A stretch of DNA of 56,439 nucleotides from Clostridiaceae bacterium (GTDB lineage Bacteria > Bacillota > Clostridia > SK-Y3). Below the pieces are notes generated by a model that worked only from the letters and a program-made list of their open reading frames with translations, searched no databases and was not told where the DNA came from. This document shows, piece after piece, positions 41,119-51,874 of the stretch. The stretch covers positions 1 through 56,439 of the forward strand of contig JAAYHJ010000022.1 of assembly GCA_012735465.1 (NCBI GenBank), written 5' to 3'. The first letter of the stretch is position 1. Every line of letters begins with the position of its first letter. The position numbers and the translations under genes are program-made.

Positions 41119-41661
41119 TTACTTCTTGCCGGTCTTACCTTCCTTACGACGGATAACTTCTGTCTCATACTTAATACCCTTACCCTTATATGGTTCAGGC
41201 GGCCTCTTGCTCCTAATCTGCGCGGCAAATTCGCCTACCGCCTGCTTATCTGCACCTTTTACAATAATCTTATTGGGCGCAGGAACTTCCACAGTAATTC
41301 CAGCAGGTTCTTCCATTTCTACGGGATGGGAATAACCCAACGAAAGCACCAGTTTTTTGCCTTGTTTTTGTGCCCTGTAGCCGACGCCATTAATTTCAAG
41401 GTTCTTTTGGTATCCGGCAGTAACACCTGTAACCATATTTGCAATAAGGGTCCTTGTCAGCCCATGCAATGCTTTATGCATTTTTATATCACTTGGTCTT
41501 TTAACTATAACACTTCCGTTTTCCACTTTTATTATCATATCTTTATGAAGTTGCTTGGTAAGAGTACCATTAGGTCCCTTAACAGTTACAACATTATTTC
41601 CTTCCACACTAACGTTTACACCTGCAGGTATAGTTATGGGCATTCTTCCAATTCTAGACAC
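41119..41661 (-). CDS. rplF: 50S ribosomal protein L6
   Basis: 180 residues with the duplicated L6 fold; ends with the signature [28 protein letters not shown]. Near the sarcin-ricin loop on the 50S subunit. Confidence 0.98.
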   Translation of the reverse strand: MSRIGRMPITIPAGVNVSVEGNNVVTVKGPNGTLTKQLHKDMIIKVENGSVIVKRPSDIKMHKALHGLTRTLIANMVTGVTAGYQKNLEINGVGYRAQKQGKKLVLSLGYSHPVEMEEPAGITVEVPAPNKIIVKGADKQAVGEFAAQIRSKRPPEPYKGKGIKYETEVIRRKEGKTGKK

Positions 41662-41691
41662 TTTTCACACCTCCTTAGGCCTATATGTTTC

Positions 41692-42090
41692 TTACCAGAT
41701 GAATGCCAGCACTTCGCCACCCACCTTGGCTTTTCTGGCTTTTTTATCAGTCATGACACCCTGTGATGTTGAGATGATCGCAATACCCAAACCGCCAAGT
41801 ACCTTGGGGATTTCATCCTTACCGGCATACACTCTCAAACCGGGTTTACTGATTCTTTTTAAACCTGTAATAACTTTTTCCTTATTGGCACCATACTTAA
41901 GATTAACTCTAAGGATACCCTGCTTCCCGTCTTCAATATACTCATAGCTTTTAATGTACCCTTCTTCTAACAATATATCTACGATAGCCTTCTTTAAATT
42001 CGAAGCTGGAATATCTACAGATTCATGTTTCGCAGAATTAGCATTTCTGATACGGGTTAACATATCTGCAATTGGATCAGTTATCTGCAT
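41692..42090 (-). CDS. rpsH: 30S ribosomal protein S8
   Basis: 132-residue 16S central-domain binder; starts [17 protein letters not shown] and ends with [27 protein letters not shown]. In E. coli S8 represses the spc operon; no mimic site was identified here. Confidence 0.98.
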   Translation of the reverse strand: MQITDPIADMLTRIRNANSAKHESVDIPASNLKKAIVDILLEEGYIKSYEYIEDGKQGILRVNLKYGANKEKVITGLKRISKPGLRVYAGKDEIPKVLGGLGIAIISTSQGVMTDKKARKAKVGGEVLAFIW

Positions 42091-42119
42091 TTGTCCTACC
42101 TCCTTCCATCATATCCCGA

Positions 42120-42305
42120 TTACCAACTTGCCTTTTTCACCCCAGGAATTTGCCCCTTGTAGGCTAGTTCTCTGAAGCATATGCGGCATATACCAAATTT
42201 TCTAAGATACGCATGTGGTCTTCCACAAATTCTACACCTGTTATATGCTCGTGTGCTGAATTTCGGCTTTCTTTGCTGTTTTAATATCATTGCCTTCTTT
42301 GCCAC
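42120..42305 (-). CDS. rpsN: 30S ribosomal protein S14, zinc-binding type
   Basis: 61-residue type-Z S14 with the CRICG..CRIC four-cysteine zinc site and ending [13 protein letters not shown]. Start GTG 42305 behind GAGGAGGG. Confidence 0.97.
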   Translation of the reverse strand: MAKKAMILKQQRKPKFSTRAYNRCRICGRPHAYLRKFGICRICFRELAYKGQIPGVKKASW

Positions 42306-42319
42306 ACATTTCCCTCCTC

Positions 42320-42862
42320 TCAGCTTTTCTGGAACGGCGCACCCATAAGAGCCAGCAGTTCTCTTGCTTCTTCATCGGTCTTCGCCGTTGTAACAAAAAT
42401 AATGTCCATACCTCTAACTTTTTCTACCTTATCGTAATCAATTTCAGGGAAAATCAACTGGTCCTTAATACCTAAAGCATAATTCCCTCTTCCGTCAAAG
42501 GAATTAGGATTGATGCCTCTGAAGTCTCTGACCCTTGGCAATGCCACGTTAAAAAGTCTGTCCATAAACTCATACATCTTATTATTACGAAGGGTTACTT
42601 TACAGCCTATTTTCATTCCCTGTCTTACTTTAAAAGCTGCAACCGATTTCTTTGCCTTTGTAATAGCAGGTCTTTGTCCCGTAATCATCGCAAGTTCATT
42701 CATTGCCGTATCAAGAGCCTTGGGGTTTTCCTTTGCATCTCCAACGCCCATGTTTATAACTATCTTTTCTAACTTTGGAATCTGCATTGGGCTTTTATAG
42801 TTGAACTTTTTCATAAGTGCTGGTGCAACTTCATTTATATATAAATCCTTCAATCTTGCCAT
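42320..42862 (-). CDS. rplE: 50S ribosomal protein L5
   Basis: 180-residue 5S rRNA protein; [20 protein letters not shown] and the C-terminal [20 protein letters not shown] segments are complete. Confidence 0.98.
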   Translation of the reverse strand: MARLKDLYINEVAPALMKKFNYKSPMQIPKLEKIVINMGVGDAKENPKALDTAMNELAMITGQRPAITKAKKSVAAFKVRQGMKIGCKVTLRNNKMYEFMDRLFNVALPRVRDFRGINPNSFDGRGNYALGIKDQLIFPEIDYDKVEKVRGMDIIFVTTAKTDEEARELLALMGAPFQKS

Positions 42863-42888
42863 CTAATAGTCTACCTCCTTTCAAGAAC

Positions 42889-43212
42889 TTATTCGTTAAA
42901 TACCTCTCCGCAGTGCTTGCAATACCTGACTCTATCGCCATTTTCCAATATTTTCTTTGCAAGGCGGGTGGGCTTATGACATCTATTGCATACATGCATT
43001 ACCTTGCACGCATATATGGGAGCTTCCTGGTGAATAATACCTCCTGGCTGGCCTTGTCTGCGGGGTTTCGCATGCTTTGTAACCATAGCCACGCCTTCAA
43101 CAATAACCTTTCCTTCCTTTGGGAACACCCTCAATACTTTACCCTTTTTTCCCTTGTCTTTACCGGAAAGAACAATTACAGTATCTCCTTTTTTAACATT
43201 TACTTTAGCCAA
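42889..43212 (-). CDS. rplX: 50S ribosomal protein L24
   Basis: 107-residue assembly initiator with KOW motif (GDTVIVLSGKDKGKKGKVLRV) and an HVCNRCHKPTR..YCKHCGE zinc-like C-terminus. TTG 43212 (product MAKVNVKKG) is 8 nt after AAGGAGG and fits the family; ATG 43230, overlapping the rplN stop, would place the ribosome site inside the gene. Confidence 0.94.
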   Translation of the reverse strand: MAKVNVKKGDTVIVLSGKDKGKKGKVLRVFPKEGKVIVEGVAMVTKHAKPRRQGQPGGIIHQEAPIYACKVMHVCNRCHKPTRLAKKILENGDRVRYCKHCGEVFNE

Positions 43213-43229
43213 TTTTGCCACCTCCTTCA

Positions 43230-43598
43230 TTACAGTACTTCCGGGGCTAATGATAAAATCTTCATATATTCCTTATCTCTCAGTTCCCTTGCTACCGGGC
43301 CAAATATACGTGTACCCCTTGGGTTCTTGTCCTCACGTATAATTACCGCTGCGTTTTCATCAAACTTTATATATGAACCATCGGGTCTTCTCAGGCCCTT
43401 TACAGAACGGACAATCACTGCTTTTACAACTTCACCTTTTTTAACAACTCCGCCGGGTGTTGCTTTTTTAACGGAAGCAACCACTACATCTCCAATATTG
43501 GCATATTTTTTAACGGATCCGCCCAGCACTCTGATACACATTAGCTCTTTTGCTCCGGTGTTATCAGCTACCTTTAAAAGCGTTTGTTGCTGAATCAT
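43230..43598 (-). CDS. rplN: 50S ribosomal protein L14
   Basis: 122 residues; starts [27 protein letters not shown] 43598 chosen (8 nt after GGAGG, canonical length) over ATG 43604. Binds 23S rRNA at the subunit interface. Confidence 0.97.
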   Translation of the reverse strand: MIQQQTLLKVADNTGAKELMCIRVLGGSVKKYANIGDVVVASVKKATPGGVVKKGEVVKAVIVRSVKGLRRPDGSYIKFDENAAVIIREDKNPRGTRIFGPVARELRDKEYMKILSLAPEVL

Positions 43599-43624
43599 GG
43601 ACATATCCTCCTTTCAAGCTAATA

Positions 43625-43882
43625 TTATTTTGCTTTTTCAACGATTTCCACCAATCTCCATCTTTTTTCCTTGCTTAAAGGCCTTGTTTCCATTACCTTT
43701 ACCCTGTCTCCAACAGAACATTCGTTATTTTCATCATGAGCCTTTAATTTATAGGTCCTTTTAACAATCTTTCCATAAAGCGGGTGCTTAATATGGCTTT
43801 CAATTGCAACAACGATTGTCTTATCCATTTTATTGCTGACTACTCTGCCGATTCTAACCTTTCTGTTGCCTCTTTCACTCAC
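43625..43882 (-). CDS. rpsQ: 30S ribosomal protein S17
   Basis: 85-residue OB-fold 16S binder; GTG 43882 behind [25 protein letters not shown] and [13 protein letters not shown] are intact. Confidence 0.97.
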   Translation of the reverse strand: MSERGNRKVRIGRVVSNKMDKTIVVAIESHIKHPLYGKIVKRTYKLKAHDENNECSVGDRVKVMETRPLSKEKRWRLVEIVEKAK

Positions 43883-43907
43883 GAAAGCTACCTCCTTTCA
43901 AAACTAG

Positions 43908-44120
43908 TTAAAAAACAGACTCCTTTGCTTCCTTCAATTCTTTTTCACGAAGGACGGTCTTGACACGAGCTATTGTTCTCTTTACTTCTCTAATTCGCAT
44001 GGGATTCTCCAGCTGATTTGTTGCATGCTGAAATCTCAGATTAAACAGCTCAGCCTTTAATTCCCTTAACTTTTGCTGCAATTCAACCGGTGTTAATTCA
44101 CGTAACTGATTAGCCTTCAT
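43908..44120 (-). CDS. rpmC: 50S ribosomal protein L29
   Basis: 70-residue helical protein at the tunnel exit; [26 protein letters not shown] and the [12 protein letters not shown] end match. Overlaps rplP by 11 nt. Confidence 0.97.
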   Translation of the reverse strand: MKANQLRELTPVELQQKLRELKAELFNLRFQHATNQLENPMRIREVKRTIARVKTVLREKELKEAKESVF

Positions 44121-44556
44121 CTACTTCACCACCCATTTCATCCTTATCACGATCACGAGCGACAAATTTGCATTTTATAGGAAGTTTATGCGCTGCCAAA
44201 CGCAATGCTTCCCGAGCAATATCTTCCGACACACCGCCTATTTCAAACATAATTCTTCCCGGCTTTACAACAGCCACCCAGTACTCGGGAGAGCCTTTAC
44301 CGCTACCCATACGTGTTTCAGCAGGCTTTTCGGTTACAGGCTTATCAGGGAATATCTTAACCCATACCTTACCGCCTCTTTTGATGTAACGCGTCATAGC
44401 TACCCTGGCTGCTTCAATCTGATTGCTCGTAATCCAAGCAGGCTCTATTGCTTGTAAGCCATATTCTCCGTAAGTAATTGTATTACCCCTGCTGGCTTTA
44501 CCTTTCATGCGACCTCTCATTACCCTGCGGTATTTAACTCTTTTCGGCATTAACAT
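44110..44556 (-). CDS. rplP: 50S ribosomal protein L16
   Basis: 148 residues; [19 protein letters not shown] start and the A-site proximal [20 protein letters not shown] are complete. Starts in a TAATG overlap with rpsC. Confidence 0.98.
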   Translation of the reverse strand: MLMPKRVKYRRVMRGRMKGKASRGNTITYGEYGLQAIEPAWITSNQIEAARVAMTRYIKRGGKVWVKIFPDKPVTEKPAETRMGSGKGSPEYWVAVVKPGRIMFEIGGVSEDIAREALRLAAHKLPIKCKFVARDRDKDEMGGEVDEG

Positions 44557-45224
44557 TATTGCTTTCCTCCTTCCTCGCGATTCGCCTTTTTGCTTTCAGG
44601 AAGAACCTCCCCTTTATAAATCCAGACTTTTACCCCTAATTTTCCGTAGGTGGTATCTGCTTCCCAAAATCCATAATCAATATCTGCTCTTAACGTCTGT
44701 AAAGGAATGGTACCTTCATGATAATGCTCGGTTCTGGCAATTTCTGCACCACCAATACGACCTGCAACCTGGGTCTTAATTCCCTTTGCACCCAACTTCA
44801 TTGCTCTTGCCATTGCCTGCTTTAGTGCTTTTCTGAAAGAAATTCTTTTTTCCAACTGGGCAGCAATATTTTCGGCAACCAGCTGTGCATCCAATTCAGG
44901 AACTTTTATTTCAATTATATTCACGGAAACGCTTTTACCGGTCATTTTCTCCAGTTGCTGCTTTAATTTGTCAATCTCCGAACCGCCTCTGCCGATGATT
45001 ATTCCCGGCTTGGCACCATGAATGTTTATCTTAATACGATTTGCAGCTCTTTCGATTTCTATTTTTGAAATACCGGCCGAAAACAACGTCTTTTTAATGA
45101 ACTTCCGTATTTTGTAATCTTCTATTAAATAATCTGCAAAAACATTATCATTTGCATACCATCTGGAGTCCCAGTCCTTAATAATACCTACTCGTAAGCC
45201 ATGTGGATTTACCTTCTGACCCAT
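44556..45224 (-). CDS. rpsC: 30S ribosomal protein S3
   Basis: 222 residues; [22 protein letters not shown] start, KH domain ([22 protein letters not shown]) and C-terminal domain complete. Lies at the mRNA entry channel. Confidence 0.98.
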   Translation of the reverse strand: MGQKVNPHGLRVGIIKDWDSRWYANDNVFADYLIEDYKIRKFIKKTLFSAGISKIEIERAANRIKINIHGAKPGIIIGRGGSEIDKLKQQLEKMTGKSVSVNIIEIKVPELDAQLVAENIAAQLEKRISFRKALKQAMARAMKLGAKGIKTQVAGRIGGAEIARTEHYHEGTIPLQTLRADIDYGFWEADTTYGKLGVKVWIYKGEVLPESKKANREEGGKQ

Positions 45225-45245
45225 CCTCCAACCTCCTTTTCAATT

Positions 45246-45581
45246 TTATTCCTTTTCCTTCAATACCAGCGTGATATGACTTGTTCTTTTCCTGATTCTA
45301 TATGCTCTTCCGTGAGCCCTCGGTCTGATTCTCTTTAAAGTTGGCCCTTGGTTTGCATAAGCCTCAGCAATATACAGTTTTTCCACATCCATATCATGAT
45401 TATTTTCAGCATTTGCAATTGCAGACTTCAAAAGCTTTTCCAATATCTCTGAGGCTGCTTTTGGAGTATGCCTTAAGATTGCCAATGCTGTTCCAACGGG
45501 CTTGTTTCTAATCAAGTCAATGACGATTTTTACTTTCCTTGGTGATATACGAGCATATCTAAGTACTGCCCTAGCTTCCAC
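45246..45581 (-). CDS. rplV: 50S ribosomal protein L22
   Basis: 111 residues; GTG 45581 lies 7 nt after GGAAGGAGG and gives the family start [20 protein letters not shown]. The longer frame to 45611 would contain its own ribosome site. The tunnel hairpin ([21 protein letters not shown]) is intact. Confidence 0.95.
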   Translation of the reverse strand: MEARAVLRYARISPRKVKIVIDLIRNKPVGTALAILRHTPKAASEILEKLLKSAIANAENNHDMDVEKLYIAEAYANQGPTLKRIRPRAHGRAYRIRKRTSHITLVLKEKE

Positions 45582-45671
45582 AAAAACTCCTCCTTCCATA
45601 ATAACATGCACATCCCGTCATGCACTAACCAAAAAACACTGTTTTAGTGCAAAACCCACTGCACCCGGGAT

Positions 45672-45950
45672 TTATTTTACACCGGTTGTCTTTTCTCCGG
45701 CATGACCTCTAAATGTCCTCGTTGGGGCAAATTCTCCCAGCTTATGTCCAACCATGTCCTCTGTAATATATACAGGTACATGTTTTCTTCCGTCATGGAC
45801 CGCAATGGTATGTCCAACCATCTCGGGGAATATTGTAGAACGTCTGGACCAGGTCTTTATAACCTTTTTTTCTCCGGCTTCATTCATCTGCTTAATCTTC
45901 TTTAAAAGCTTTTCATCAACGTAAGGTCCTTTTTTCAGGGATCTACTCAC
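45672..45950 (-). CDS. rpsS: 30S ribosomal protein S19
   Basis: 92 residues; GTG 45950, 7 nt after GGAAGGAGG, gives [40 protein letters not shown] and [12 protein letters not shown] conserved. The longer frame to 45968 includes the ribosome site, as in rplV. Confidence 0.96.
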   Translation of the reverse strand: MSRSLKKGPYVDEKLLKKIKQMNEAGEKKVIKTWSRRSTIFPEMVGHTIAVHDGRKHVPVYITEDMVGHKLGEFAPTRTFRGHAGEKTTGVK

Positions 45951-46004
45951 TTTAAAGCCTCCTTCCATATTACAATTAGTATATTACCGCCGTCCGATTA
46001 CTAT

Positions 46005-46835
46005 CTATACATTTCTTCTCTTTACTATAAATTTATCCGACTTCTTATTCTTCTTTCTGGTCTTATATCCGAGGGCAGGTTTACCCCATGGAGTAACAGG
46101 ACTTGGTCTTCCAATAGGAGACTTACCTTCACCACCACCGTGCGGATGGTCAACAGGATTCATAACAACACCACGAACCGTTGGTCTCCAGCCCATATGC
46201 CTTTTTCTTCCTGCTTTACCTATTGTGACGTTTTCATGATCAATATTTCCTACCTGACCAATGGTTGCTTTACAATTCAAACGAATCATTCTTACTTCTC
46301 CGGAAGGCAGTCTGACCTGTCCATATTCTCCTTCCTTTGCCATAAGCTGTGCGGCATTTCCTGCAGCCCTGACCAATTGGCCCCCTTTACCGGGCTTCAG
46401 TTCAATATTATGAATCAGGGTACCTATAGGAATATCCTTCAGCTCCAGTGCATTCCCCGGCTTTATATCGGCGCCCTGGCCGGACAATATCGTATCGCCC
46501 ACCTTAAGCCCCAGAGGAGCAATGATATATCTTTTTTCCCCGTCTTCGTATTGAACAAGCGCTATATTTGCCGTTCTGTTTGGGTCATATTCAATCGTCA
46601 ATACAGTCGCCGGAATACCATCTTTATCTCTCTTAAAATCAATGATTCTATATTTTCTTTTTACTCCGCCACCTCTGTGACGTACCGTGATCCTACCATA
46701 TGAGTTTCTACCGGCCTTTTTCTTCAAGGTTTGAAGCAAAGATTTTTCTGGTTCAACTTTGGACAATTCCTCAAAAGTTAATACAGACATAAATCTTCTT
46801 GCCGGAGAAGTAGGATTATACTTCTTTATTGGCAT
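46005..46835 (-). CDS. rplB: 50S ribosomal protein L2
   Basis: 276-residue peptidyl-transferase-centre protein; the catalytic-region motif [14 protein letters not shown] is intact. ATG 46835 ([14 protein letters not shown]) preferred over TTG/ATG frames to 46844. Confidence 0.98.
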   Translation of the reverse strand: MPIKKYNPTSPARRFMSVLTFEELSKVEPEKSLLQTLKKKAGRNSYGRITVRHRGGGVKRKYRIIDFKRDKDGIPATVLTIEYDPNRTANIALVQYEDGEKRYIIAPLGLKVGDTILSGQGADIKPGNALELKDIPIGTLIHNIELKPGKGGQLVRAAGNAAQLMAKEGEYGQVRLPSGEVRMIRLNCKATIGQVGNIDHENVTIGKAGRKRHMGWRPTVRGVVMNPVDHPHGGGEGKSPIGRPSPVTPWGKPALGYKTRKKNKKSDKFIVKRRNV

Positions 46836-46871
46836 CCTTATCAACTCCTTACCATTATTTTACGTCTTTTT

Positions 46872-47168
46872 TTACGCCATACCTTCAAAGAACTCAATAG
46901 TCTTACTATCCTTTGTAAGTTTCACAATAGCTTTTTTCCAATCAGGTCTTTTACCTGAATACCTTCCCATTCTCTTAACTTTACCAAGAATTCTCATTGT
47001 GTTTACCGATTCAACTTTAACACCAAACAATTCTTCAACCGCTTTCTTAATTTCTATTTTATTAGCATCCAGTGCAACTTGAAAGGTGTATTTTCTATCG
47101 GCAATCTGGTCCATACTGTGCTCGGAAATAATGGGACGGATAATGATATCATGGGCGTCTCTCATCAT
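46872..47168 (-). CDS. rplW: 50S ribosomal protein L23
   Basis: 98-residue tunnel-exit protein that docks SRP and trigger factor; [16 protein letters not shown] start. ATG 47168 is 7 nt after GGAGG and overlaps the rplD stop by 4 nt. Confidence 0.97.
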   Translation of the reverse strand: MMRDAHDIIIRPIISEHSMDQIADRKYTFQVALDANKIEIKKAVEELFGVKVESVNTMRILGKVKRMGRYSGKRPDWKKAIVKLTKDSKTIEFFEGMA

Positions 47169-47788
47169 GCATACACCTCCTCAATCTTTGCAACTGCATC
47201 TTTCGTAAGAACAAGTTTTGTATGATTTAGTATATCATAAACATTTAACGTTCCTACCATGGTGGTTGTTACACCCGGGATATTTCTTGCTGATTTTACA
47301 ATTACCTCATCTTTTTCAGGTAATACTATCAGCGCCTTGGTATCTATATTCAGGTTATTTAAAACCTTTACCATTTCCTTTGTCTTAATGGTATCAAGGG
47401 TCAGATTATCCAATACAAAAATATCATTTTCTACTACCTTTGAGCTAAGAGCAGATTTCAGAGCCAGTCTCTTTAACTTCTTGTTCAATGTAAAACGATA
47501 GCTCCTTGGCTTTGGCCCTAAGGCGACACCACCTTTTACCCACTGGGGAGCACGGATACTTCCTTGCCTTGCTCTTCCCGTACCTTTTTGTCTCCAGGGC
47601 TTTTTGCCTCCCCCACGGACTTCTGCTCTTGTCTTTGTGTTGTGGGTTCCCTGCCTTTGGTTTGCCAGATAATTTACAACTACCTGATGGAGAACTGCTT
47701 TATTTACTTCTACTCCAAAAATGCTGTCATTGAGTTCTATGTCTCCAACCTGCTTGCCGCTCATATCGTATAAAGCCACTTTTGGCAT
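47165..47788 (-). CDS. rplD: 50S ribosomal protein L4
   Basis: 207 residues; [21 protein letters not shown] start and the tunnel loop ([31 protein letters not shown]) intact. In E. coli L4 also represses its own operon through the S10 leader; the structured leader upstream of rpsJ makes that worth testing here (inference). Confidence 0.97.
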   Translation of the reverse strand: MPKVALYDMSGKQVGDIELNDSIFGVEVNKAVLHQVVVNYLANQRQGTHNTKTRAEVRGGGKKPWRQKGTGRARQGSIRAPQWVKGGVALGPKPRSYRFTLNKKLKRLALKSALSSKVVENDIFVLDNLTLDTIKTKEMVKVLNNLNIDTKALIVLPEKDEVIVKSARNIPGVTTTMVGTLNVYDILNHTKLVLTKDAVAKIEEVYA

Positions 47789-47818
47789 CATACATCCTCC
47801 TTTCTTATAAATCTTCTA

Positions 47819-48448
47819 TTATCCTTTTACTGCATTTCTAATAACTAATAATCCACCCTTAGGTCCAGGTACAGAACCTTTTACTAAAAGAAGGTTTCTC
47901 TCAGCATCAGCCCTTACCACAACAAGGTTTTGAATTGTTACTTTTGTTGCTCCGAGATGACCAGGTAGTTTTTTACCTTTAAAAACCTTACCAGGGTCCG
48001 TAGCAGCTCCCATTGAACCTGCACCCCTATGATATCCTGAACCGTGGGCCATTGGTCCCCTATGGCTTCCCCAGCGCTTAATGGCACCTGCAAAACCTTT
48101 ACCTTTACTGATGCCTGATACATCCACTTTCTCGCCGGCTGTAAAAATGTCCACTTTAATTTCATCACCTACATTCAGCTGATCGGCGTTTTCCAGCTTA
48201 AGCTCTTTCAAATATCTTTTATAGCTTACCTTTGCCTTGTCGAAATGACCTTTTTCAGGTTTGTTTACTTTTCTTTCTTCCTTATTAATAAAACCAACCT
48301 GAACTGCGCTATAGCCGTCATTTTCAACCGTCTTTTTCTGAACAACCGTACAAGGTCCGGCTTCTATAACCGTTACCGGGATCAACTTGCCTTCTTCATC
48401 AAATAGCTGGGTCATTCCAATTTTTCTACCTAAAATTGCTTTCTTCAT
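47819..48448 (-). CDS. rplC: 50S ribosomal protein L3
   Basis: 209-residue assembly initiator; [28 protein letters not shown] start and the PTC-reaching [21 protein letters not shown] loop intact. Confidence 0.98.
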   Translation of the reverse strand: MKKAILGRKIGMTQLFDEEGKLIPVTVIEAGPCTVVQKKTVENDGYSAVQVGFINKEERKVNKPEKGHFDKAKVSYKRYLKELKLENADQLNVGDEIKVDIFTAGEKVDVSGISKGKGFAGAIKRWGSHRGPMAHGSGYHRGAGSMGAATDPGKVFKGKKLPGHLGATKVTIQNLVVVRADAERNLLLVKGSVPGPKGGLLVIRNAVKG

Positions 48449-48527
48449 TCATTGCACCTCCTAAATTGGTTATTGGTTCGTATTACGAACGTGACCAAGA
48501 TTTTTTATAAACAACATCTACCCTATT

Positions 48528-48839
48528 TTACAGCTTAATCTCTATATCAACACCTGCCGGCAAGTCAAGCCTCATCAGGGCATCAACGGTCTTCGGTGTT
48601 GGCATCAGGATATCAATCAGCCTTTTATGGGTCCTCATTTCAAACTGTTCACGGGAATCCTTATACTTGTGAACAGCCCTTAGGATTGTGATAATCTCCT
48701 TTTTTGTTGGTAACGGTATGGGGCCCGACACCTTTGCTCCTGTCCTTTTTGCAGTTTCAACAATTTTTTCAGCGGACTGATCCAATAACATATGATCATA
48801 CGCCTTTAACCTTATTCTGATTTTTTGATTTGCTGCCAT
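48528..48839 (-). CDS. rpsJ: 30S ribosomal protein S10
   Basis: 103 residues; [30 protein letters not shown] start and [33 protein letters not shown] end. ATG 48839, 7 nt after GAAGGAGG. First gene of the operon; no str operon (rpsL, fusA, tuf) lies upstream. Confidence 0.98.
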   Translation of the reverse strand: MAANQKIRIRLKAYDHMLLDQSAEKIVETAKRTGAKVSGPIPLPTKKEIITILRAVHKYKDSREQFEMRTHKRLIDILMPTPKTVDALMRLDLPAGVDIEIKL

Positions 48840-48879
48840 ACATTTCCCTCCTTCAATCGTACGTTAACTTTTAATACGC

Positions 48880-49156
48880 ACGACAGCAGTAAAAAACTGT
48901 ACACTGTGCCGGGTGTTTCATACTACCCTATAATTAAACCCAGATTAACGTCAGAAAAAGACATAACCTGGGCTAGAATGCTACATAATAGCACACTCCA
49001 TCCGCTCATGAACAACTTAACCGGACCGCCCCCTCAGCGGTCAGTATACCAGTCAAATTGCATGAGGTATTAAAGTGTACAGTGACTCTGTCGCCCGGTT
49101 TCATGAATCGGACATTCTCCGTGGAAATTCCCCAGTTTATAACCGGCAACCTTCCA
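48880..49156 (-). ncRNA. Candidate structured leader RNA of the S10 operon
   Basis: Minus-strand RNA between the promoter and rpsJ. An outer stem pairs 49088-49093 with 48881-48886 (CGACAG/CTGTCG, plus a wobble). Separated by a small internal loop, a 10-bp stem pairs 49074-49083 with 48896-48905. These enclose three hairpins: 49024-49042 (GACCGC/GCGGTC), 48978-48994 (GTGCTA/TAGCAT) and 48939-48972 (13 bp with one bulge, CCCAG/CTGGG at its base). Upstream, 49122-49156 forms a further hairpin (TGGAA/TTCCA with an inner CCGGTT/AACTGG). There is no protein-coding frame of note. A ribosomal protein may bind it to control the operon (inference). Confidence 0.6.
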
Positions 49157-49186
49157 CATCATCGTATGCCATGTCACAACTATTTT

Positions 49187-49215
49187 ATATTACATGATAA
49201 AGTCGAATTTTGCAA
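49187..49215 (-). promoter_or_regulatory. Promoter of the S10-spc-alpha operon
   Basis: Minus strand: TTGCAA (49215-49210), 17-nt spacer, TAATAT (49192-49187). The predicted start near 49180 gives a leader of about 340 nt before rpsJ. Confidence 0.65.
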
Positions 49216-49302
49216 GGGGTTTTTTTATTTTTTTACTGTTTATTATTCCCATACGAACCATTTCATTATGCATTTGCATACAATAGTCTTGAGGTGATAA
49301 GA

Positions 49303-49509
49303 ATGAGGCCAAATTCCCAATTGGACCCTGTACGCCTGGCTGTTATTGCTGCATTTTTCACGTTGTTAGGGGATTTTATTGCATTTATATTAGCCATAGA
49401 CGAATTGCAAAAACAAAAAGTAGAAGAACAAAAGGATATGGAGCTGTTGAAGCAGCAAATACGGGACCTTCAAAAGCACCTGGAAAAATATAATAATTGC
49501 ATTGGTTAG
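49303..49509 (+). CDS. Small membrane protein with C-terminal coiled coil
   Basis: 68 residues from ATG 49303, 7 nt after GAGGTGAT. One hydrophobic helix (LAVIAAFFTLLGDFIAFILAI, about residues 12-32) precedes a heptad-like charged helix (DELQKQKVEEQKDMELLKQQ and onward, ending LEKYNNCIG). No family recognised. It diverges from the ribosomal operon, and its promoter region therefore abuts the S10 promoter. A scaffold or oligomeric membrane peptide is plausible, no more. Confidence 0.65.
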   Translation: MRPNSQLDPVRLAVIAAFFTLLGDFIAFILAIDELQKQKVEEQKDMELLKQQIRDLQKHLEKYNNCIG

Positions 49510-49612
49510 ATTAGAATTAATTTGAATATATATTATGGACAGTACAAAATATATAGTATAATAGTATATACATTTAGGGTAATTTTACATTATTTACTGA
49601 AGGAGATACGGT

Positions 49613-50590
49613 ATGAGAACCATCACAATAAAAGAAAACGATGCCAATCAACGTATTGACAAGTTCCTGCAAAAATATTTTAAAACAATGCCCTTATCCA
49701 TGATTTATAAGTTTATAAGAAAAAAAAGAATAAAAGTAAATGGTAAGAAGGTTGATATAAACTACAGGCTTGCAGAAAATGATACGGTTTTTCTTTATAT
49801 TAATGATTCTTTTTTTGAGGAATCCACGCCGGACGATACTTTTATGTCCACTTCTCCCAGCATTGATATTGTTTACGAGGACAAGAACATACTTTTGGTC
49901 AATAAAAAACCCGGCATGATAGTGCATTCAGATGATAAAGAACAGGTTGATACGCTTATTAATCGCATCAAAAGTTATTTATTTCACAAGGGGGAATATA
50001 TGCCCGAGGAAGAGCACACTTTTGCTCCTGCCCTCTGCAATCGCATTGACCGCAATACGGGCGGTATTGTTATTGCTGCAAAAAATGCCGAAAGCCTGCG
50101 CATTATAAATGAAAAAATAAAAAATAAAGAGATCAGAAAGTTTTATTTATGTACGGTCAAAGGCATTCTCGCTAAAAAAGAAGGTTACTTAAATGACTAC
50201 TTAATAAAGGACCAGCGTATAAATAAAGCATTTGTTTTTCAGTCTCCCAAGAAGGGAGGCAAGGAAATCATAACCAGGTACAAGGTTTTAAAGGAAAAGA
50301 ACAATTTCAGCCTGCTGGAAGTGGAGCTTACCACCGGGCGTACTCACCAGATACGAGCCCATCTTGCATCCATAGGCCATCCTCTCATTGGTGACGATAA
50401 ATATGGGGACCCTTCCCTTAACCGGGCCCTTGGGCTTATGCACCAGGCATTGTACTCTTATAAACTGGTATTTGATTTTAAGACCCCTGCCGGAAAGCTG
50501 GATTACTTAAAAGGAAAAGTGTTTGCATTGGATAAAAACCTGCAACGTATACTGTTTGACAAAATTGTCAATACTTCCAATACTACATAA
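49613..50590 (+). CDS. RluA-family pseudouridine synthase
   Basis: 325 residues. An N-terminal S4-like RNA-binding domain ([35 protein letters not shown]) leads to the pseudouridine synthase domain with catalytic [15 protein letters not shown] (about residue 143) and the late [27 protein letters not shown] motif. The target is a 23S rRNA or tRNA uridine, as for RluC/RluD; which one cannot be told. ATG behind GAAGGAGA. glgC follows 51 nt later and may be co-transcribed. Confidence 0.92.
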   Translation: MRTITIKENDANQRIDKFLQKYFKTMPLSMIYKFIRKKRIKVNGKKVDINYRLAENDTVFLYINDSFFEESTPDDTFMSTSPSIDIVYEDKNILLVNKKPGMIVHSDDKEQVDTLINRIKSYLFHKGEYMPEEEHTFAPALCNRIDRNTGGIVIAAKNAESLRIINEKIKNKEIRKFYLCTVKGILAKKEGYLNDYLIKDQRINKAFVFQSPKKGGKEIITRYKVLKEKNNFSLLEVELTTGRTHQIRAHLASIGHPLIGDDKYGDPSLNRALGLMHQALYSYKLVFDFKTPAGKLDYLKGKVFALDKNLQRILFDKIVNTSNTT

Positions 50591-50641
50591 ACCAAACGAA
50601 CCCGATGCACTGTGCATTACAGGGGACAAAGGAAGGTTTTT

Positions 50642-51874
50642 ATGCAAGACAAGGAATGTATTGCTTTAATCCTTGCAGGTGGACAAGGCAAAAGACTGGG
50701 CATACTAACCAAGAATAATGCAAAGCCTGCCCTCCCCTTTGCAGGTAAGTACCGTATTATAGATTTTTCGTTGAGCAATTGCTATAATTCAAATATTGAC
50801 ACCATAGGCGTGATTAGCCAATACCAGCCCTTTGCTTTAAATTCTCATATCGGGCTTGTACATACCTGGTTTAGGGACCGGGAAAACAGCGGCGTATTTC
50901 TGCTTCCTCCCTACACAAGTCAGAAAGGAGGTGTATGGTACAAGGGGACGGCCAATGCGGTATTTCAAAATATTGAATTTATAGAAAGGTATAACGCCAG
51001 ATACGTACTTATTTTATCGGGCGATAATATTTACAAGATGGATTATTCTATCATGCTCAAGTATCATAAAGAAAAAAAGGCCGAGGCCACCCTTTCTGCC
51101 ATAAGGGTACCCTGGAATGAAGCAGGCCGTTTTGGCATAATAAGTACCGATGGGCAAAACAGGATTGAATCCTTTGAAGAAAAACCAGGGGTACCTAAAA
51201 ATAATCTTGCATCAATGGGGGTTTATATTTTCAACTGGGACATTCTGCGAAAATACTTAACTGAAGATGAACAAGACCCTAAATCAAGCAAGGACTTTGG
51301 CAAAGATATCATTCCCAAAATGCTTAGGAACCAGGAAAGAATATATGCATACCCTTTCAGCGGATACTGGAAAGATGTGGGTACCATTGAAAGCTTATGG
51401 GAAGCAAATATGGATTTATTGTCCGATAAGCCAAGGCTTGATATTTATGATTTGGACTGGAGGATTCATTCTCCAAGCCCGACCTGTCCTCCAAACTTTA
51501 TCGGGCCCCATGCAAAAATACGCCGTTCCATAATAAGTGAGGGCTGTGTGATTCTTGGAGAAGTGGAACACTCGGTCCTGTCCCCGGGTGTTCATGTGGG
51601 AATTGGTTCCATAATCCGAAATTCGGTTATCATGTCCGATGTAAAAGTGGGCTGCAAAACAGTAATTGAAAATGCAATCATAGGTGAAAAAACCGTCCTT
51701 TGCGACGGCTGCCGCATTGGTATTTCATCATATAAAGCGTCAGGACATCCTGTCATCACTGTAATTGGCGAAAAGGTTACAATAGCTGAAAACTCTAAAA
51801 TAATTAAAAATATAAGGGGCAGACAAGATCGTCCACCCCTGGTATCCATGCCTGTTTACGGCAAATATTTATGA
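50642..51874 (+). CDS. glgC: Glucose-1-phosphate adenylyltransferase
   Basis: 410-residue ADP-glucose pyrophosphorylase for glycogen synthesis. N-terminal nucleotidyltransferase: [26 protein letters not shown], the [12 protein letters not shown] catalytic Asp, [23 protein letters not shown]-terminal left-handed beta helix repeats ([19 protein letters not shown]..). ATG 50642 after AAAGGAAGG; upstream in-frame start discarded. No glgD or glgA is adjacent. Its last 19 nt overlap the convergent SLH gene. Confidence 0.93.
   Translation: MQDKECIALILAGGQGKRLGILTKNNAKPALPFAGKYRIIDFSLSNCYNSNIDTIGVISQYQPFALNSHIGLVHTWFRDRENSGVFLLPPYTSQKGGVWYKGTANAVFQNIEFIERYNARYVLILSGDNIYKMDYSIMLKYHKEKKAEATLSAIRVPWNEAGRFGIISTDGQNRIESFEEKPGVPKNNLASMGVYIFNWDILRKYLTEDEQDPKSSKDFGKDIIPKMLRNQERIYAYPFSGYWKDVGTIESLWEANMDLLSDKPRLDIYDLDWRIHSPSPTCPPNFIGPHAKIRRSIISEGCVILGEVEHSVLSPGVHVGIGSIIRNSVIMSDVKVGCKTVIENAIIGEKTVLCDGCRIGISSYKASGHPVITVIGEKVTIAENSKIIKNIRGRQDRPPLVSMPVYGKYL

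Noticed and set aside
49040-49165. Leader peptide or EF-Tu remnant upstream of rpsJ
   Set aside because: The frame (..WGISTENVRFMKPGDRVTVHF..) has no ribosome site and a stop just upstream; it does not match EF-Tu, and RNA pairing explains the sequence better.
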